The notes: generated by a model from the letters alone, not told the origin. Shown: positions 1 through 9,032, numbered from the stretch's first letter. The stretch: 64,000 nt of DNA from Candidatus Manganitrophus noduliformans (GCF_012184425.1 NZ_VTOW01000003.1:558001-622000), one strand, 5' to 3'. Numbers and translations: made by a program.

Positions 1-760
1 TGATCCACATCATCTCGGCGCCGTGGTTCATGGCGATATCCATATAGGCGACGCGCCCCACCCCGCCGTCGATGTAATCTTTCCCTCGAATCTGAATCGG
101 CTGAAAAAGAATCGGCATGGCGGAAGAGGCGATGACCGCCTGGGAAATCGGCACGTCATCAAATCCCTCTTCACCGAATACGTCATATCGTCCCACATCG
201 ACATCGACCGCAGGAATGTAAAGCGCTTTCCTCAGTTTTCTAAAATCGTTGGTGTATCCCTCTTGGGAGAAGAAATTGGAAAGGTAGAGATCAAAATTCT
301 TCAACGTAAAGATTCCCGAAGGGAGACTCTCCTGCAGGAACTCCAAAAGGTCGAGGATCGAAACCTTTCGACCGCTTTTGATATAGTACCGAAAGATCGG
401 GTAAAGCGATTTTAGGAACTTCTTGATGATATGCGATGTTTCTTGATAGCCGAAGCTGTAGATGTCCCGCCTGGCGAAGTTGAACGGCGTCTTTCGGTCG
501 TTTTTGATATCGTCGTAGATCATCCGCGGCTTGACGCCGTTTGCGATCAGCGCGGCGACGGCGGCCCCGGCGCTGGTTCCGACATAAATATCGAAGTCAT
601 TCACCGAGAAGCCGTCGAAGAAATCGTCGAGCGCCGTCAGGCATCCGATTTCATACATCCAGCCGGGAATCCCGCCGCCGGCCAGGACCAGCGCCCTTTT
701 AGCTCGGCCCTGTTTTTCCGCTTCCCCGGTTTGGGAATCCTGGACGTTTTCTTGCGCCAT
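1..760 (-). CDS. Patatin-like phospholipase, C-terminus beyond window
   Basis: The frame is open from an ATG at 760 to the left edge, so the C-terminus is missing. After about 18 hydrophilic residues it reads RALVLAGGGIPGWMYEIG, the glycine-rich oxyanion loop of patatins. Some 30 residues later comes GTSAG, the GxSxG nucleophile elbow. Near the window edge is DGGV, the DG[GA] element that carries the catalytic Asp. The visible part therefore holds the complete Ser-Asp dyad. Patatins are lipid acyl hydrolases; no signal peptide is visible, so a cytoplasmic or membrane-peripheral location is likely. It is the last gene in the window of the beta-oxidation operon, 30 nt after etfB, and could supply fatty acids to it (inference). 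The ribosome-binding site is weak. Confidence 0.88.
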   Translation of the reverse strand, partial: MAQENVQDSQTGEAEKQGRAKRALVLAGGGIPGWMYEIGCLTALDDFFDGFSVNDFDIYVGTSAGAAVAALIANGVKPRMIYDDIKNDRKTPFNFARRDIYSFGYQETSHIIKKFLKSLYPIFRYYIKSGRKVSILDLLEFLQESLPSGIFTLKNFDLYLSNFFSQEGYTNDFRKLRKALYIPAVDVDVGRYDVFGEEGFDDVPISQAVIASSAMPILFQPIQIRGKDYIDGGVGRVAYMDIAMNHGAEMMWI

Positions 761-790
761 ACACTTTTTACCAACCGAGATCAAACCCGA

Positions 791-1585
791 TTAGAGGACC
801 TTGATCTCCTCGCGTAACACCCGAACCAGTTCGGCCACCGCTTGGGCCGGCTCCCCTTCGATGATTTTTCCGGCCGAGCGAACGGGAGGAGATTCGATCT
901 TTTCCACGACCAGCTTCGCTCCGTTCGATCCGACCTGGCCCGGATCGAGGCCAAGGTCGGCCAGCGTCAGCACTGTGAGCGGTTTCTGCTTCGCTTTCAT
1001 GATGCCGGGAAGTGAAGCGTATCGCGGCTCGTTCAGCCCCTTCTGGCAGGTAAAGATGGCCGGAAGGGTCACCTCCACCACTTCGATCGCCCCTTCAATC
1101 TGCCGATGGGCGATCGCTTTTTTGGCCTGGGGATCGATTTCCAGTTTGTTGATCCCGGCGACGTGCGGAAGCCCCATCATCTCGGCGACGTGAATTCCCA
1201 CCGCCCCGGCGTCATCATCGATGGCTTGACGCCCGAAGAAGAGAATATCGTACGGATTTCGCTTCAGCGCAGCCGCCAGCGCCACGGCGGTGGCGTAAGC
1301 GTCCCCCCCTTCCAGGGGTGCGTCTTTGATGTGGACCGCTTGATCGGCTCCGACCGCGAGACAGGTCCGGAGCGCCTCCGCGGCCTTTTCAGGACCGAGG
1401 GTGAAGACGGTCACCTGGCCGGTCTTGAGCCGCTCTTTGATTCTTAGTGCCTCTTCCACGCCGAATTCATCATAAGGATTGACGACGTAGGTGAGCCCGG
1501 TCCGATCGATGTCTTTTCCATCCGCGGACGGCTTCACCTTCGATTCCGAGGCCGGAACCTGCTTGATGCAGACGGCAATATTCAT
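791..1585 (-). CDS. etfB: Electron transfer flavoprotein beta subunit
   Basis: 264 residues, the usual EtfB length. It begins with the MNIAVCIKQVP strand and has the EtfB AMP-binding/signature region YDILFFGRQAIDDDAGAVG followed by AEMMGLP. The C-terminus carries the conserved EGEPAQAVAELV segment. EtfB carries AMP and, with EtfA and its FAD, accepts electrons from acyl-CoA dehydrogenases. Here it lies 15 nt downstream of an EtfA-like gene that lacks the FAD domain, at the end of a beta-oxidation operon with its own acyl-CoA dehydrogenase. The family call is firm. Whether it works as a normal ETF is uncertain, because no complete EtfA is present in the window. Confidence 0.93.
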   Translation of the reverse strand: MNIAVCIKQVPASESKVKPSADGKDIDRTGLTYVVNPYDEFGVEEALRIKERLKTGQVTVFTLGPEKAAEALRTCLAVGADQAVHIKDAPLEGGDAYATAVALAAALKRNPYDILFFGRQAIDDDAGAVGIHVAEMMGLPHVAGINKLEIDPQAKKAIAHRQIEGAIEVVEVTLPAIFTCQKGLNEPRYASLPGIMKAKQKPLTVLTLADLGLDPGQVGSNGAKLVVEKIESPPVRSAGKIIEGEPAQAVAELVRVLREEIKVL

Positions 1586-1600
1586 CTTTTCTCCTTCATC

Positions 1601-2179
1601 TTAATTCGATATCTCCTCAATCTGTCCCTCCCTGTACGGGTCTGAAAATCCTTCCGGGAAGGCGCCGGCGGCCAGGGTCGCCATCTGCGGACGGCGCACC
1701 GGCCAGGTATACTCTTCAAAAAGTTTTCCATCAAAAAGAGGCCGCGTGGCGAGGAGTCGCCGCTCGGTTAAATCGAGGGCCATTCCCGTGCAGCCGGTCA
1801 CGAGGCCGGTTCGAAAATGTTGTGCGACACGGGCCGCCAGTGGGGTTGTTCGCTCGTTCGAGGGAAAGAGGACGATCTCCGGTCGTTTTGTTTCAATCAA
1901 GTGGGTCAACCGAGCTTTCTCGCCAAGCAAGCGATCGGCCGGGGAGGCTTCCGAAGGAGAGGGTGTTCGAAAGACGAGGTCTGCGCCGTAGGAGATGATC
2001 TCTTTTGCGTTGTCCAGGGGAAACGGCCGGGGATATACCATCAGCCAGACTCCGAGTTGGTCGGCCAATTCCCGCCCCTTGCCAAGGATCTCCTTTGAGG
2101 CCTGGGTCAGCCGGCCGGATTCAGTTTCTACGATGACGAAGAGATGCGTCCAGGTTTCATCAACGCTGATGTCATTCAT
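1601..2179 (-). CDS. EtfA-like protein, N-terminal domain only
   Basis: 192 residues resembling only the N-terminal (domain I, nucleotide-hydrolase-like fold) part of EtfA: HLFVIVETESGRL, ISYGADLVF, EIVLFPSNERTTPLAARVA and RPLFDGKLFEEY. A normal EtfA is about 310-330 residues and ends in an FAD-binding domain. That domain is absent here: the frame stops cleanly at 1601 and the next gene begins 15 nt later, so this is not an obvious frameshift. It sits between two EtfB-type genes. It may be an ETF-like scaffold using FAD bound elsewhere or another cofactor (inference). The start ATG has only a distant AGAAGG as ribosome-binding site. Confidence 0.75.
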   Translation of the reverse strand: MNDISVDETWTHLFVIVETESGRLTQASKEILGKGRELADQLGVWLMVYPRPFPLDNAKEIISYGADLVFRTPSPSEASPADRLLGEKARLTHLIETKRPEIVLFPSNERTTPLAARVAQHFRTGLVTGCTGMALDLTERRLLATRPLFDGKLFEEYTWPVRRPQMATLAAGAFPEGFSDPYREGQIEEISN

Positions 2180-2231
2180 CAGTATAACACCTTCTTGATG
2201 AGCGTCAATTTTTCGAAGTGTTTTGGGTCAA

Positions 2232-2930
2232 TTAAGTGCTGTCCGGAGTGAAGGATCGTACGCGTTCCATCCCGGATGCGCCGGAGCCGACTTTGTCCGC
2301 CGTTAAGCCGAGATCGGCGGGGGACCATCGAAGGATCTCTTTTTTGGCGGCCTTCATGATTTTAATCGCATTGGCAATCCGGGGGGTATTGCTTCCCGCG
2401 ATGACTGACGCAAGGAGAGGGGGGGAGACATTGATCATTTCCTCTCCGTTTTGTTTCTTGGACAGGAGCTTCAACGCGCCTTGATCGAATGAAATCCCGC
2501 TGATGGAATGAACCGAGGGGAGGTTCATCTCCTCCGCGACCCGGTGACCCATCGCCCCTTCGCCGCATAAAACGAGATCGGCTTTCAGTTTGGCCGCCGC
2601 TTGCCCCAGGGCCGACGCGGCGGCGGTTCCATCCCCCGCTAAAAAAGCAGCGTCGGAGAGGATGACCGCGCGATCGGCTTCCAGCGCGAGTGTCTCTTTC
2701 AGAATTCCCTCGGATTCAGACGGAGCGAGCATGAGGGTGGTGATCTCCACTTGACCACCGGTCGCCTTCCACTCGGCTGCTTTTTCTTTGATTTGAAGCG
2801 CAAACTCCAGCGCGTTTCGGTCGGCCGGGTTCATGACGCGCGGTCCCTTTTCGATGAGAAGCGCTTGGCTTTTGCTGACGCTGGCCTTGGAGAGATCGGG
2901 AACCGGCTGGATGAGGACGACGATTTGGAT
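2232..2930 (-). CDS. EtfB-like protein with probable ATC start codon
   Basis: 232 residues if translation starts at ATC (2930-2928). The first ATG is at 2834, but the frame is open upstream and encodes IQIVVLIQPVPD, which aligns with the MNIAVCIKQVP first strand of the neighbouring EtfB. A start at 2834 would delete that strand. GGGAGG lies 6 nt before the ATC, and the ATC overlaps the TAA stop of the acyl-CoA dehydrogenase gene by one base. Downstream are MNPADRNALEFAL (compare VNPYDEFGVEEAL in EtfB), ADLVLCGEGAMG and AEEMNLPSV. The acidic DDDAG-type stretch of canonical EtfB is missing. It is a diverged second beta-type subunit of unknown partner. Confidence 0.8.
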   Translation of the reverse strand: MQIVVLIQPVPDLSKASVSKSQALLIEKGPRVMNPADRNALEFALQIKEKAAEWKATGGQVEITTLMLAPSESEGILKETLALEADRAVILSDAAFLAGDGTAAASALGQAAAKLKADLVLCGEGAMGHRVAEEMNLPSVHSISGISFDQGALKLLSKKQNGEEMINVSPPLLASVIAGSNTPRIANAIKIMKAAKKEILRWSPADLGLTADKVGSGASGMERVRSFTPDST

Positions 2931-4090
2931 TAAAATCCTCCCTTTTTCAGGACATCTTCGGCGATGACCAGCCGTTGGATTTCATTGGTCCCTTCGAAGA
3001 TTCGGTTGATCCGGGAGTCCCGGTAGAAGCGCTCCACCGGATGTTCTCCCATGAAGCCGTTTCCGCCGTGGATTTGAACCGCTTTGTCGACGATTCGATC
3101 GAGCGCTTCCGTGCAGAACAACTTACAGATCGCCCCTTCCCGCGGGATCTTCTTTCCCTGATCATACATCCAGGCGGTCCGATAGACGACCGATTCCATC
3201 AGGTAGACTTCCGTGGTCATCTCCGCGATCATAAATTGGATCGCCTGGAAATGAGCGATCGGCTGTCCGAAAGCGACCCGCTTCTTGGCGAAATCGGCCG
3301 ACATCGAGATCACTTCTTTCGCCGCCCCGATGCAGCCGGCGGCGAGCGAGAGCCGCGATTCATCCAGCGTCTGCATCGCGATGATGAAGCCTTTGCCGAT
3401 TTCGCCCAGAATGTTCTCCTTCGGGACACGGACATCCTGAAAAACCAGCTCGGCGGTCGCCGAGCCGCGCAGGCCCATCTTGTCTTGAATCCGGTTGGCG
3501 GAGAAACCGGGGGTGTTCGTCTCGACAATAAAGGCGGTGATGCCGCCCCGGGCCTTGAGCGCCGGGTCGGTGACGGCATAGACGACCACGATATCTGCGA
3601 TATCGCCGTTGGTGATCCAGAGTTTGGTGCCGTTTAAGATGTAGTGGTCGCCGTCCCGCTTGGCGGAGAGCTGTATGTTCGCCGCATCCGATCCGGCTCC
3701 CGGCTCGGTGAGCGCATAGGCTCCCATCTTCTGTCCTTGCGCCAAAGGGATGAGATATTTTTGTTTCTGCTCTTCGGTCCCGCCCAGGAGGATTGATGTT
3801 CCCGCCAGCCCGATATGCGCGCCGAACGTCACGCAGGTGGAGGCGCATCCGCGAGAGAGCTCTTCGAGAAGGATGCAATATCCAAGCTCGCCGAACCCGG
3901 CGCCGCCGTATTGCTCCGGAAAAGGAATCCCGCAGAGTCCCAGCTCGGCCCCTTTCTTGAAGATTCCCTTTACGAGATCGACATTGTGCTCTTTGTCGAT
4001 CCGCTGGGCGACCGGCTTGACCTCATTGTCGGTAAATTTCCGGACCATATCGCGGAGCATGGTCTGTTCTTCGCTGAAGTTAAATTCCAT
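2930..4090 (-). CDS. Acyl-CoA dehydrogenase
   Basis: 386 residues, standard acyl-CoA dehydrogenase length. It starts MEFNFSEEQTMLRDMVRKF and contains YALTEPGAGSDAA (FAD/substrate region), the LWITNG strand and RDSRINRIFEGTNEIQ near the C-terminus, where the Glu of FEGTNE is in the position of the catalytic base of short/medium-chain enzymes. It performs the first, FAD-dependent step of beta-oxidation and passes electrons to an ETF. It is followed with a one-base overlap by the EtfB-like gene, which suggests co-translation. Chain-length preference cannot be read from sequence. A good AGGAGGAA ribosome-binding site precedes the ATG. Confidence 0.95.
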   Translation of the reverse strand: MEFNFSEEQTMLRDMVRKFTDNEVKPVAQRIDKEHNVDLVKGIFKKGAELGLCGIPFPEQYGGAGFGELGYCILLEELSRGCASTCVTFGAHIGLAGTSILLGGTEEQKQKYLIPLAQGQKMGAYALTEPGAGSDAANIQLSAKRDGDHYILNGTKLWITNGDIADIVVVYAVTDPALKARGGITAFIVETNTPGFSANRIQDKMGLRGSATAELVFQDVRVPKENILGEIGKGFIIAMQTLDESRLSLAAGCIGAAKEVISMSADFAKKRVAFGQPIAHFQAIQFMIAEMTTEVYLMESVVYRTAWMYDQGKKIPREGAICKLFCTEALDRIVDKAVQIHGGNGFMGEHPVERFYRDSRINRIFEGTNEIQRLVIAEDVLKKGGF

Positions 4091-4134
4091 TGTTCCTCCA
4101 TTCCATATGGATGCGGGGTAAGGAGCTCACCTGT

Positions 4135-4914
4135 TCACTGATCTTGAAACTTCGGCTGCCTCTTTTCGATAAAAGCCGAGATCCCCTCTTTCATGTCGCG
4201 GGTGTCGCAGATCTGTCCGAAGAGCTTCGCCTCCAGGGTCAGCCCTTGAGACAACGGCTGCGTGGTTCCCTCTTGAATGGCGCTCATCGCGGCGGCAATC
4301 GCCTTCATTCCTTTCGAAGCGATCTTCTTCGCCAATCCGACCGCCTGCTTCAGCACCTCCCCTTCCGGAACCACTTTATTCACCAGACCGAGCGCTTTCG
4401 CCTCCTGGGCGTTGATCATGTCGCCTGTCAGGATGATCTCCATCGCCTTCGCTTTGCCGACCAGACGCGACAGGCGTTGCGTTCCTCCGAATCCCGGGAT
4501 GATTCCTAAATTGATCTCCGGCTGTCCCATCCGGGCGCGATCCCCCGCGATCCGCATATGGCAGGCCATCGCCAGCTCCATTCCTCCCCCCAAACAGAAA
4601 CCGGTGATGGCCGCAATGACCGGCTTCCGCATCTGCTCGATCTTATTGAAGACCGCTTGTCCCATCAGGGCGAGTTCTTCTCCTTGTTTGGGGGAGGTGA
4701 TCGAACCGATTTCTTTGATATCGGCCCCCGCGACGAAGAGGGTTCCCGATCCGGTTAAAATAATGACTTTCACATCATCCTTTCCGGAAAGCTCATCAAA
4801 TACTTTATCTAATTCTTTGACCAAAGGGGTTGTCAGGACATTCGCCGGGGGATTGCTGATCGTCACTGTCGCAACGCGATCTTCCAGAGTGTAGTTGATG
4901 AATTGGTTCGCCAA
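4135..4914 (-). CDS. Enoyl-CoA hydratase/isomerase family protein
   Basis: 259 residues, typical of crotonases. Visible elements are TGSGTLFVAGADIKEI (first oxyanion-hole segment), TGFCLGGGMELAMACHMRIA (second oxyanion-hole segment) and GQPEINLGIIPGFGGTQRL, in which the Glu of PEINLG is the second catalytic acid of hydratases. It hydrates trans-2-enoyl-CoA, the second step of the beta-oxidation spiral. It is encoded between the 3-hydroxyacyl-CoA and acyl-CoA dehydrogenase genes with a 10-nt gap upstream, so it is a separate single-domain enzyme rather than part of a FadB-type fusion. Confidence 0.94.
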   Translation of the reverse strand: MANQFINYTLEDRVATVTISNPPANVLTTPLVKELDKVFDELSGKDDVKVIILTGSGTLFVAGADIKEIGSITSPKQGEELALMGQAVFNKIEQMRKPVIAAITGFCLGGGMELAMACHMRIAGDRARMGQPEINLGIIPGFGGTQRLSRLVGKAKAMEIILTGDMINAQEAKALGLVNKVVPEGEVLKQAVGLAKKIASKGMKAIAAAMSAIQEGTTQPLSQGLTLEAKLFGQICDTRDMKEGISAFIEKRQPKFQDQ

Positions 4915-4924
4915 ACCGGCCTCC

Positions 4925-6139
4925 TTATGTATAGGTGAAAAATCCTTTTCCCGTTTTCACGCCGAGATAACCCCCCATCACCATTCGTTTCAGCATGGGT
5001 GCCGGCCAGAAGCGTGGGCCGAGTTCCTTTGTGAGTGCCTGTAGTTCAGAGAGAACGACATCGACGCCGATCTGATCGGCATAATGGAGCGGTCCTCCTT
5101 TATCTTGCGGAAACCCGGTGCCGGCCATCATGGCGATGTCGATATCGCCTGCCGTGGCCACCCCCTCTTGCAGCGAGATGACCGCCTCGTTGATCATCGG
5201 CATCATCAGACGGTTGACCGAGAAGCGGGTCCCCTTTTTGCCGGTCTGCTTCTGGAGTTTGGCGATGATCGCATCCAGGCTCTCTTTCTTCTCTTCACCA
5301 TATTCGTAGAACCCGGAGCCGCTCTTCGTCCCGTAGCGCTTTGCCTCGTAAAGCGCCGTCCAAATCTCCGCCGGCGTGACGCGAGGGCCGTAGGCATCGT
5401 AGAGAATGTCGGCGACCTTCACCGCAACGTCGATCCCGATCATATCGGAGAGGGTAAAGGGCCCCATCGGCATCCCGAAGGCGACGATCGCTTCATCGAT
5501 CTGTTTTGCCGGCGCCGACCCTTCCTGCAGCGCCAGGGCCGCTTCATTGAGATAAGGCATCAGGAGACGGTTCACTAAAAACCCGGCGCACTCTTGCACC
5601 CGGATCGGAATTTTCCGGAGGCTTTCGGTGAAGGCGACCACGTCATCCATGGTCTCCTGAGAAGTGCCGAGGCCGGGGATCACCTCCACCAGCTTCATCA
5701 CGGGGGCCGGGTTGAAGAAGTGCATCCCGATCACCTTCTCCGGCCGCTTCGTTCCCGCTGCAATGGCGGAGATTGGAAGCGAAGAGGTATTGCTGGCGAA
5801 GATCGTGCTCTCGGGGCAAACCGTTTCCAATTCCTGGAAGAGTTTTCGTTTCACCTCGAGATCTTCGAAGATCGCCTCAATGACGATATCGACATCGGAG
5901 AATCCGGAGTAGTCGGTTGCGCCGGTCACCAGCATCATCTTTTGTTCCAACTCCGAGGCGGTCATCTTTCCCTTGTCGACCCGGCTCTGATAGATCTTCC
6001 GGATTGCCTCGATTCCTCTGTCGACCGATTTCTGATCAACATCTTTCAGAACGACGGGCAAACCGGAGTAGGTAATCACCTGCGCGATGCCCGATCCCAT
6101 CGCTCCTGCACCAATCACTGCCGCTTTATAGATGTACAT
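4925..6139 (-). CDS. 3-hydroxyacyl-CoA dehydrogenase (two C-terminal domains)
   Basis: 404 residues. The N-terminal Rossmann motif is GAGAMGSGIAQ. Then come ASNTSSLPIS, GMHFFNPAPVMKLVEV (active-site His region) and a first C-terminal domain with GFLVNRLLMPYLNEAA. A second, similar C-terminal domain follows (NRLMMPMINEAVISLQEG), so it is longer than the roughly 280-residue single-domain HbdA type. It oxidises L-3-hydroxyacyl-CoA with NAD, the third step of beta-oxidation. It lies 26 nt after the thiolase gene in the same operon. The duplicated C-terminal domain is known in other bacterial members and is not itself odd. Confidence 0.93.
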   Translation of the reverse strand: MYIYKAAVIGAGAMGSGIAQVITYSGLPVVLKDVDQKSVDRGIEAIRKIYQSRVDKGKMTASELEQKMMLVTGATDYSGFSDVDIVIEAIFEDLEVKRKLFQELETVCPESTIFASNTSSLPISAIAAGTKRPEKVIGMHFFNPAPVMKLVEVIPGLGTSQETMDDVVAFTESLRKIPIRVQECAGFLVNRLLMPYLNEAALALQEGSAPAKQIDEAIVAFGMPMGPFTLSDMIGIDVAVKVADILYDAYGPRVTPAEIWTALYEAKRYGTKSGSGFYEYGEEKKESLDAIIAKLQKQTGKKGTRFSVNRLMMPMINEAVISLQEGVATAGDIDIAMMAGTGFPQDKGGPLHYADQIGVDVVLSELQALTKELGPRFWPAPMLKRMVMGGYLGVKTGKGFFTYT

Positions 6140-6165
6140 TGTTCGCTCCCGCTGTTCTGATCCGG

Positions 6166-7356
6166 TTATTTTCTCTCCAATACCATCGCCGATCCAAGGC
6201 CGCCGCCGACGCAGAGGGAGGCGACGCCGAGGGTGAGATTCCGGCGCTTCATCTCTTTCAGTAAGGTGATGATCAGACGCGTTCCGCTCATCCCCACCGG
6301 GTGGCCCAATGCGATGGCTCCGCCGTTGACATTGGTGATCTCCCGCTTGTTCCCGAGGACCCGCTCCACCGCAAGATATTGGACGGCGAATGCTTCATTG
6401 ACCTCGATCAGTTGAATATCGGAGAGGGAGAGGTTTGCTTTTTTGAGCGCCTTGGGGATGGCGAGCGCCGGGCCGATTCCCATCCGCTGCGGCTCGACGC
6501 CGACCGAGGCGTAGGATCGAACATAACCGAGCGGTGTTAATCCGAGCGCTTGGGCCTTCTCCTTCGACATCACCAAAAGGGCGGCCGCGCCGTCGCTGAT
6601 GGGACAGGCATTGCCGGGGGTCACCGTTCCACCCTCCTTGAAGACGGTCGGATAGAGAGAGAGCATCTGTTCGCTCAAGGCAACGTTGGGTCCTTCGTCC
6701 TGTGCGAAGAGCTCCGGGGTGACCTCTTTTCCGGCGACCTTTTTGGGGATGGAGACCGGAACGATCTCCTCTTTTAATTTTCCCTCGCGGGTGGCGCGGA
6801 AAGCCTTTTTGTGGCTTTCAACCGCGTATTTGTCCTGCTCTTGGCGCGAAATCTTAAACTCCTCGGCGAGATTCTCCGCCGTATAGCCCATGATCTGGCC
6901 GCAGAAACCGTCGGTCAACCCCTCCCAGATCGAATCGATCATGACGGAGTGTTTCAGCCGATGGCCGAAGCGCATGTCGCGCGAGACAAACGGCGCCAGG
7001 CTCATGTTCTCGACCCCCCCGGCGATCTGAACATCGGCGTCGCCGGCGAGGATGTTCTGGCAGGCGTTTACGACCGCCTGCATCCCCGAGGCGCAGTTTC
7101 GCGCCACGGTGTAGGCCGGCGTGGTGATCGGCAGACCTGACATCAGGGTGATCACGCGGGCGAGGTTGGTCGCGTCGCTGTATTGTCCGACGCAGCCGAA
7201 GATGACCTCTTCGACCAATGTGGGATCGATTCCTGTCCGCTTCACCACTTCCCGGACGACCAGCTCCCCCATCTTATGGTTCGTGATTTCTTTCAGCGCC
7301 CCACCCATATTCCCGATCGGTGTCCGGACGCCGTCGATAATCGCAATTTCTTTCAT
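6166..7356 (-). CDS. Acetyl-CoA acyltransferase (thiolase)
   Basis: 396 residues, standard thiolase length. The nucleophilic Cys lies in TVARNCASGMQAV, the His in VNGGAIALGHPVGMSGTR, and the second catalytic Cys in VASLCVGGGLGSAM. It catalyses thiolytic cleavage of 3-ketoacyl-CoA (or the reverse condensation). Its start overlaps the stop of the upstream acyl-CoA synthetase gene in an ATGA arrangement (7353-7356), so the two are probably translationally coupled. Long-chain FadA and short-chain acetyl-CoA acetyltransferase forms cannot be separated by eye; context favours beta-oxidation. Confidence 0.94.
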   Translation of the reverse strand: MKEIAIIDGVRTPIGNMGGALKEITNHKMGELVVREVVKRTGIDPTLVEEVIFGCVGQYSDATNLARVITLMSGLPITTPAYTVARNCASGMQAVVNACQNILAGDADVQIAGGVENMSLAPFVSRDMRFGHRLKHSVMIDSIWEGLTDGFCGQIMGYTAENLAEEFKISRQEQDKYAVESHKKAFRATREGKLKEEIVPVSIPKKVAGKEVTPELFAQDEGPNVALSEQMLSLYPTVFKEGGTVTPGNACPISDGAAALLVMSKEKAQALGLTPLGYVRSYASVGVEPQRMGIGPALAIPKALKKANLSLSDIQLIEVNEAFAVQYLAVERVLGNKREITNVNGGAIALGHPVGMSGTRLIITLLKEMKRRNLTLGVASLCVGGGLGSAMVLERK

Positions 7357-9032
7357 TTGGACTCCTTCAGTTTCTTCATTTCTTCATCAATCAAGACGCG
7401 CCGCAGGACCTTGCCGATAATCGTCTTCGGCAGCTCCTTCCGAAATTCGATCTCCTGCGGAACTTTAAACTTGGAGAGCTCCGTTCTGCAGAAGGTTAAA
7501 ACCTCCTCGGCGGTCGCGCTCTCCCCTTCTTTTAGAATCAGATAGGCTTTTATTTTTTCCCCGGAAAAGGAATCTGGCAACCCGACGACGACTGCATCTT
7601 TTACCTTCGGGTGGCGGAAGAGGACCTCTTCTACCTCGCGGGGGTAGACATTTTCTCCACGTGTTTTAATCATATCCTTTTTCCGGTCGACGATAAAGAA
7701 GTAGCCTTCGTCGTCCATCTTCGCCATGTCTCCGGTATGAAGCCAACCGTTGCGGAGGACGGCATTTGTTTCTTCCGATTTCTGCCAGTAGCCTTGCATC
7801 ACCTGAGGGCCTTGGACGATCAACTCCCCGACTTCTCCGATCGGAAGCGGCTGGGTGCCGGTTTCGATATCGACCACCTTGACCTCGGTGTCTGGAAACG
7901 GCAGGCCGATGCTCCCCGGCTTCCGTTTTCCGTGAATCGGGTTTGCATGGGTGACGGGGGCTGCCTCCGAGAGACCGTATCCTTCAACCAGTTTTCCACC
8001 GGTGAGCGTTTCAAACTGCCGTTGAACTTCGACGTGCAGCGGCCCTGCCCCGGAGATGCAAACTTTGATGGAGGAGAGGTTGTACTGCTTCACGTTCGGG
8101 AAGTTGTTGATGGCGACATACATCGCCTGCACCCCCATGAAGATCGTCGACCGCGTTTTTTGAATGGCGTGGAGCACGTCTTTCGTAACGAATCGCGGAA
8201 GAAGGACCAGCGTCGTTCCGAGATAGATCGACAGATTCATGCAGGCCGACATGCCATACACGTGAAAGAACGGGACCACGGCGAGGAAGACTTCGTTTCC
8301 TTCCTCAAGGGTCGGCATCCAGTGACGGCACTGGAGTGCATTTGCGACCATATTTTTATGGGTCAGCATCACTCCTTTGGGAATACCGGTTGTTCCGCCG
8401 GTGTATTGAAGGAGCGCCAGATCGGTCTCTGTAACTTGGACATCCGGTGGACTCGACGGCGCCTGCCGCATGATTTCCATCATGTCGTAGATAGGCGGTT
8501 TCTTTTCAACGTGAATCCACTGCCCCTCTTTTTTCGCCTTGATCGGATAGAGCAGGCTGAGGAGCCAAGGAAGCTTGTCCCGGACGGAGGTGAGGATGAT
8601 ATTTTTGAGCGCGGTTCCCTGCTTCGCCTTCTCGATTCGAGGATAGAAAAAATCGAGCGCGACGATCGTTTCGGCCCCCGAATCGGCGAGCTGAATTTGA
8701 AGCTCCCGTTCGACATAAAGCGGATTGGTCATGACGACGATCGCGCCGATCTTCAACGCGCCGTAATAGGCAATGACGCACTGAGGAATATTGGGCAGCA
8801 TCACCGCCACGCGATCTCCCTTTCGAACCCCGAGTTTCTGGAGCGCCTGCGCGAACCGGTTGGTCTCTTCATCCAGCTCGCGATAGGTCATCCCCTTTCC
8901 ATAAAAGAGGATTGCGTTTTGATTGGGGTATTTTTTGGTCGATTCGATTAAGAGTTGGTGAAGAGGGACGGGTGGATACTGGAGATTTGCAGGGACGGAA
9001 GGCTCATAAAATTTCAGCCAAGGTCGATCCAT
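7353..9032 (-). CDS. fadD: Long-chain fatty acid--CoA ligase
   Basis: 559 residues of the ANL superfamily. The AMP-binding P-loop is LQYTGGTTGIPKGVMLTHK, followed by VEGYGLSEAAPVTH (A5), GWLHTGDMAKMD (A7), DRKKDMIKTRGENVYPREVE (A8) and the C-terminal catalytic lysine region PKTIIGKVLRR. It activates free fatty acids to acyl-CoA, the entry step of the operon. It is the first gene, preceded by a probable sigma-70 promoter at 9122-9150 and a GAGG ribosome-binding site. No signal peptide; probably cytoplasmic or membrane-associated. Confidence 0.93.
   Translation of the reverse strand: MDRPWLKFYEPSVPANLQYPPVPLHQLLIESTKKYPNQNAILFYGKGMTYRELDEETNRFAQALQKLGVRKGDRVAVMLPNIPQCVIAYYGALKIGAIVVMTNPLYVERELQIQLADSGAETIVALDFFYPRIEKAKQGTALKNIILTSVRDKLPWLLSLLYPIKAKKEGQWIHVEKKPPIYDMMEIMRQAPSSPPDVQVTETDLALLQYTGGTTGIPKGVMLTHKNMVANALQCRHWMPTLEEGNEVFLAVVPFFHVYGMSACMNLSIYLGTTLVLLPRFVTKDVLHAIQKTRSTIFMGVQAMYVAINNFPNVKQYNLSSIKVCISGAGPLHVEVQRQFETLTGGKLVEGYGLSEAAPVTHANPIHGKRKPGSIGLPFPDTEVKVVDIETGTQPLPIGEVGELIVQGPQVMQGYWQKSEETNAVLRNGWLHTGDMAKMDDEGYFFIVDRKKDMIKTRGENVYPREVEEVLFRHPKVKDAVVVGLPDSFSGEKIKAYLILKEGESATAEEVLTFCRTELSKFKVPQEIEFRKELPKTIIGKVLRRVLIDEEMKKLKESK

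Noticed and set aside
7611-8951. 446-codon open frame on the plus strand
   Set aside because: Antisense to the acyl-CoA synthetase, whose motifs are complete.
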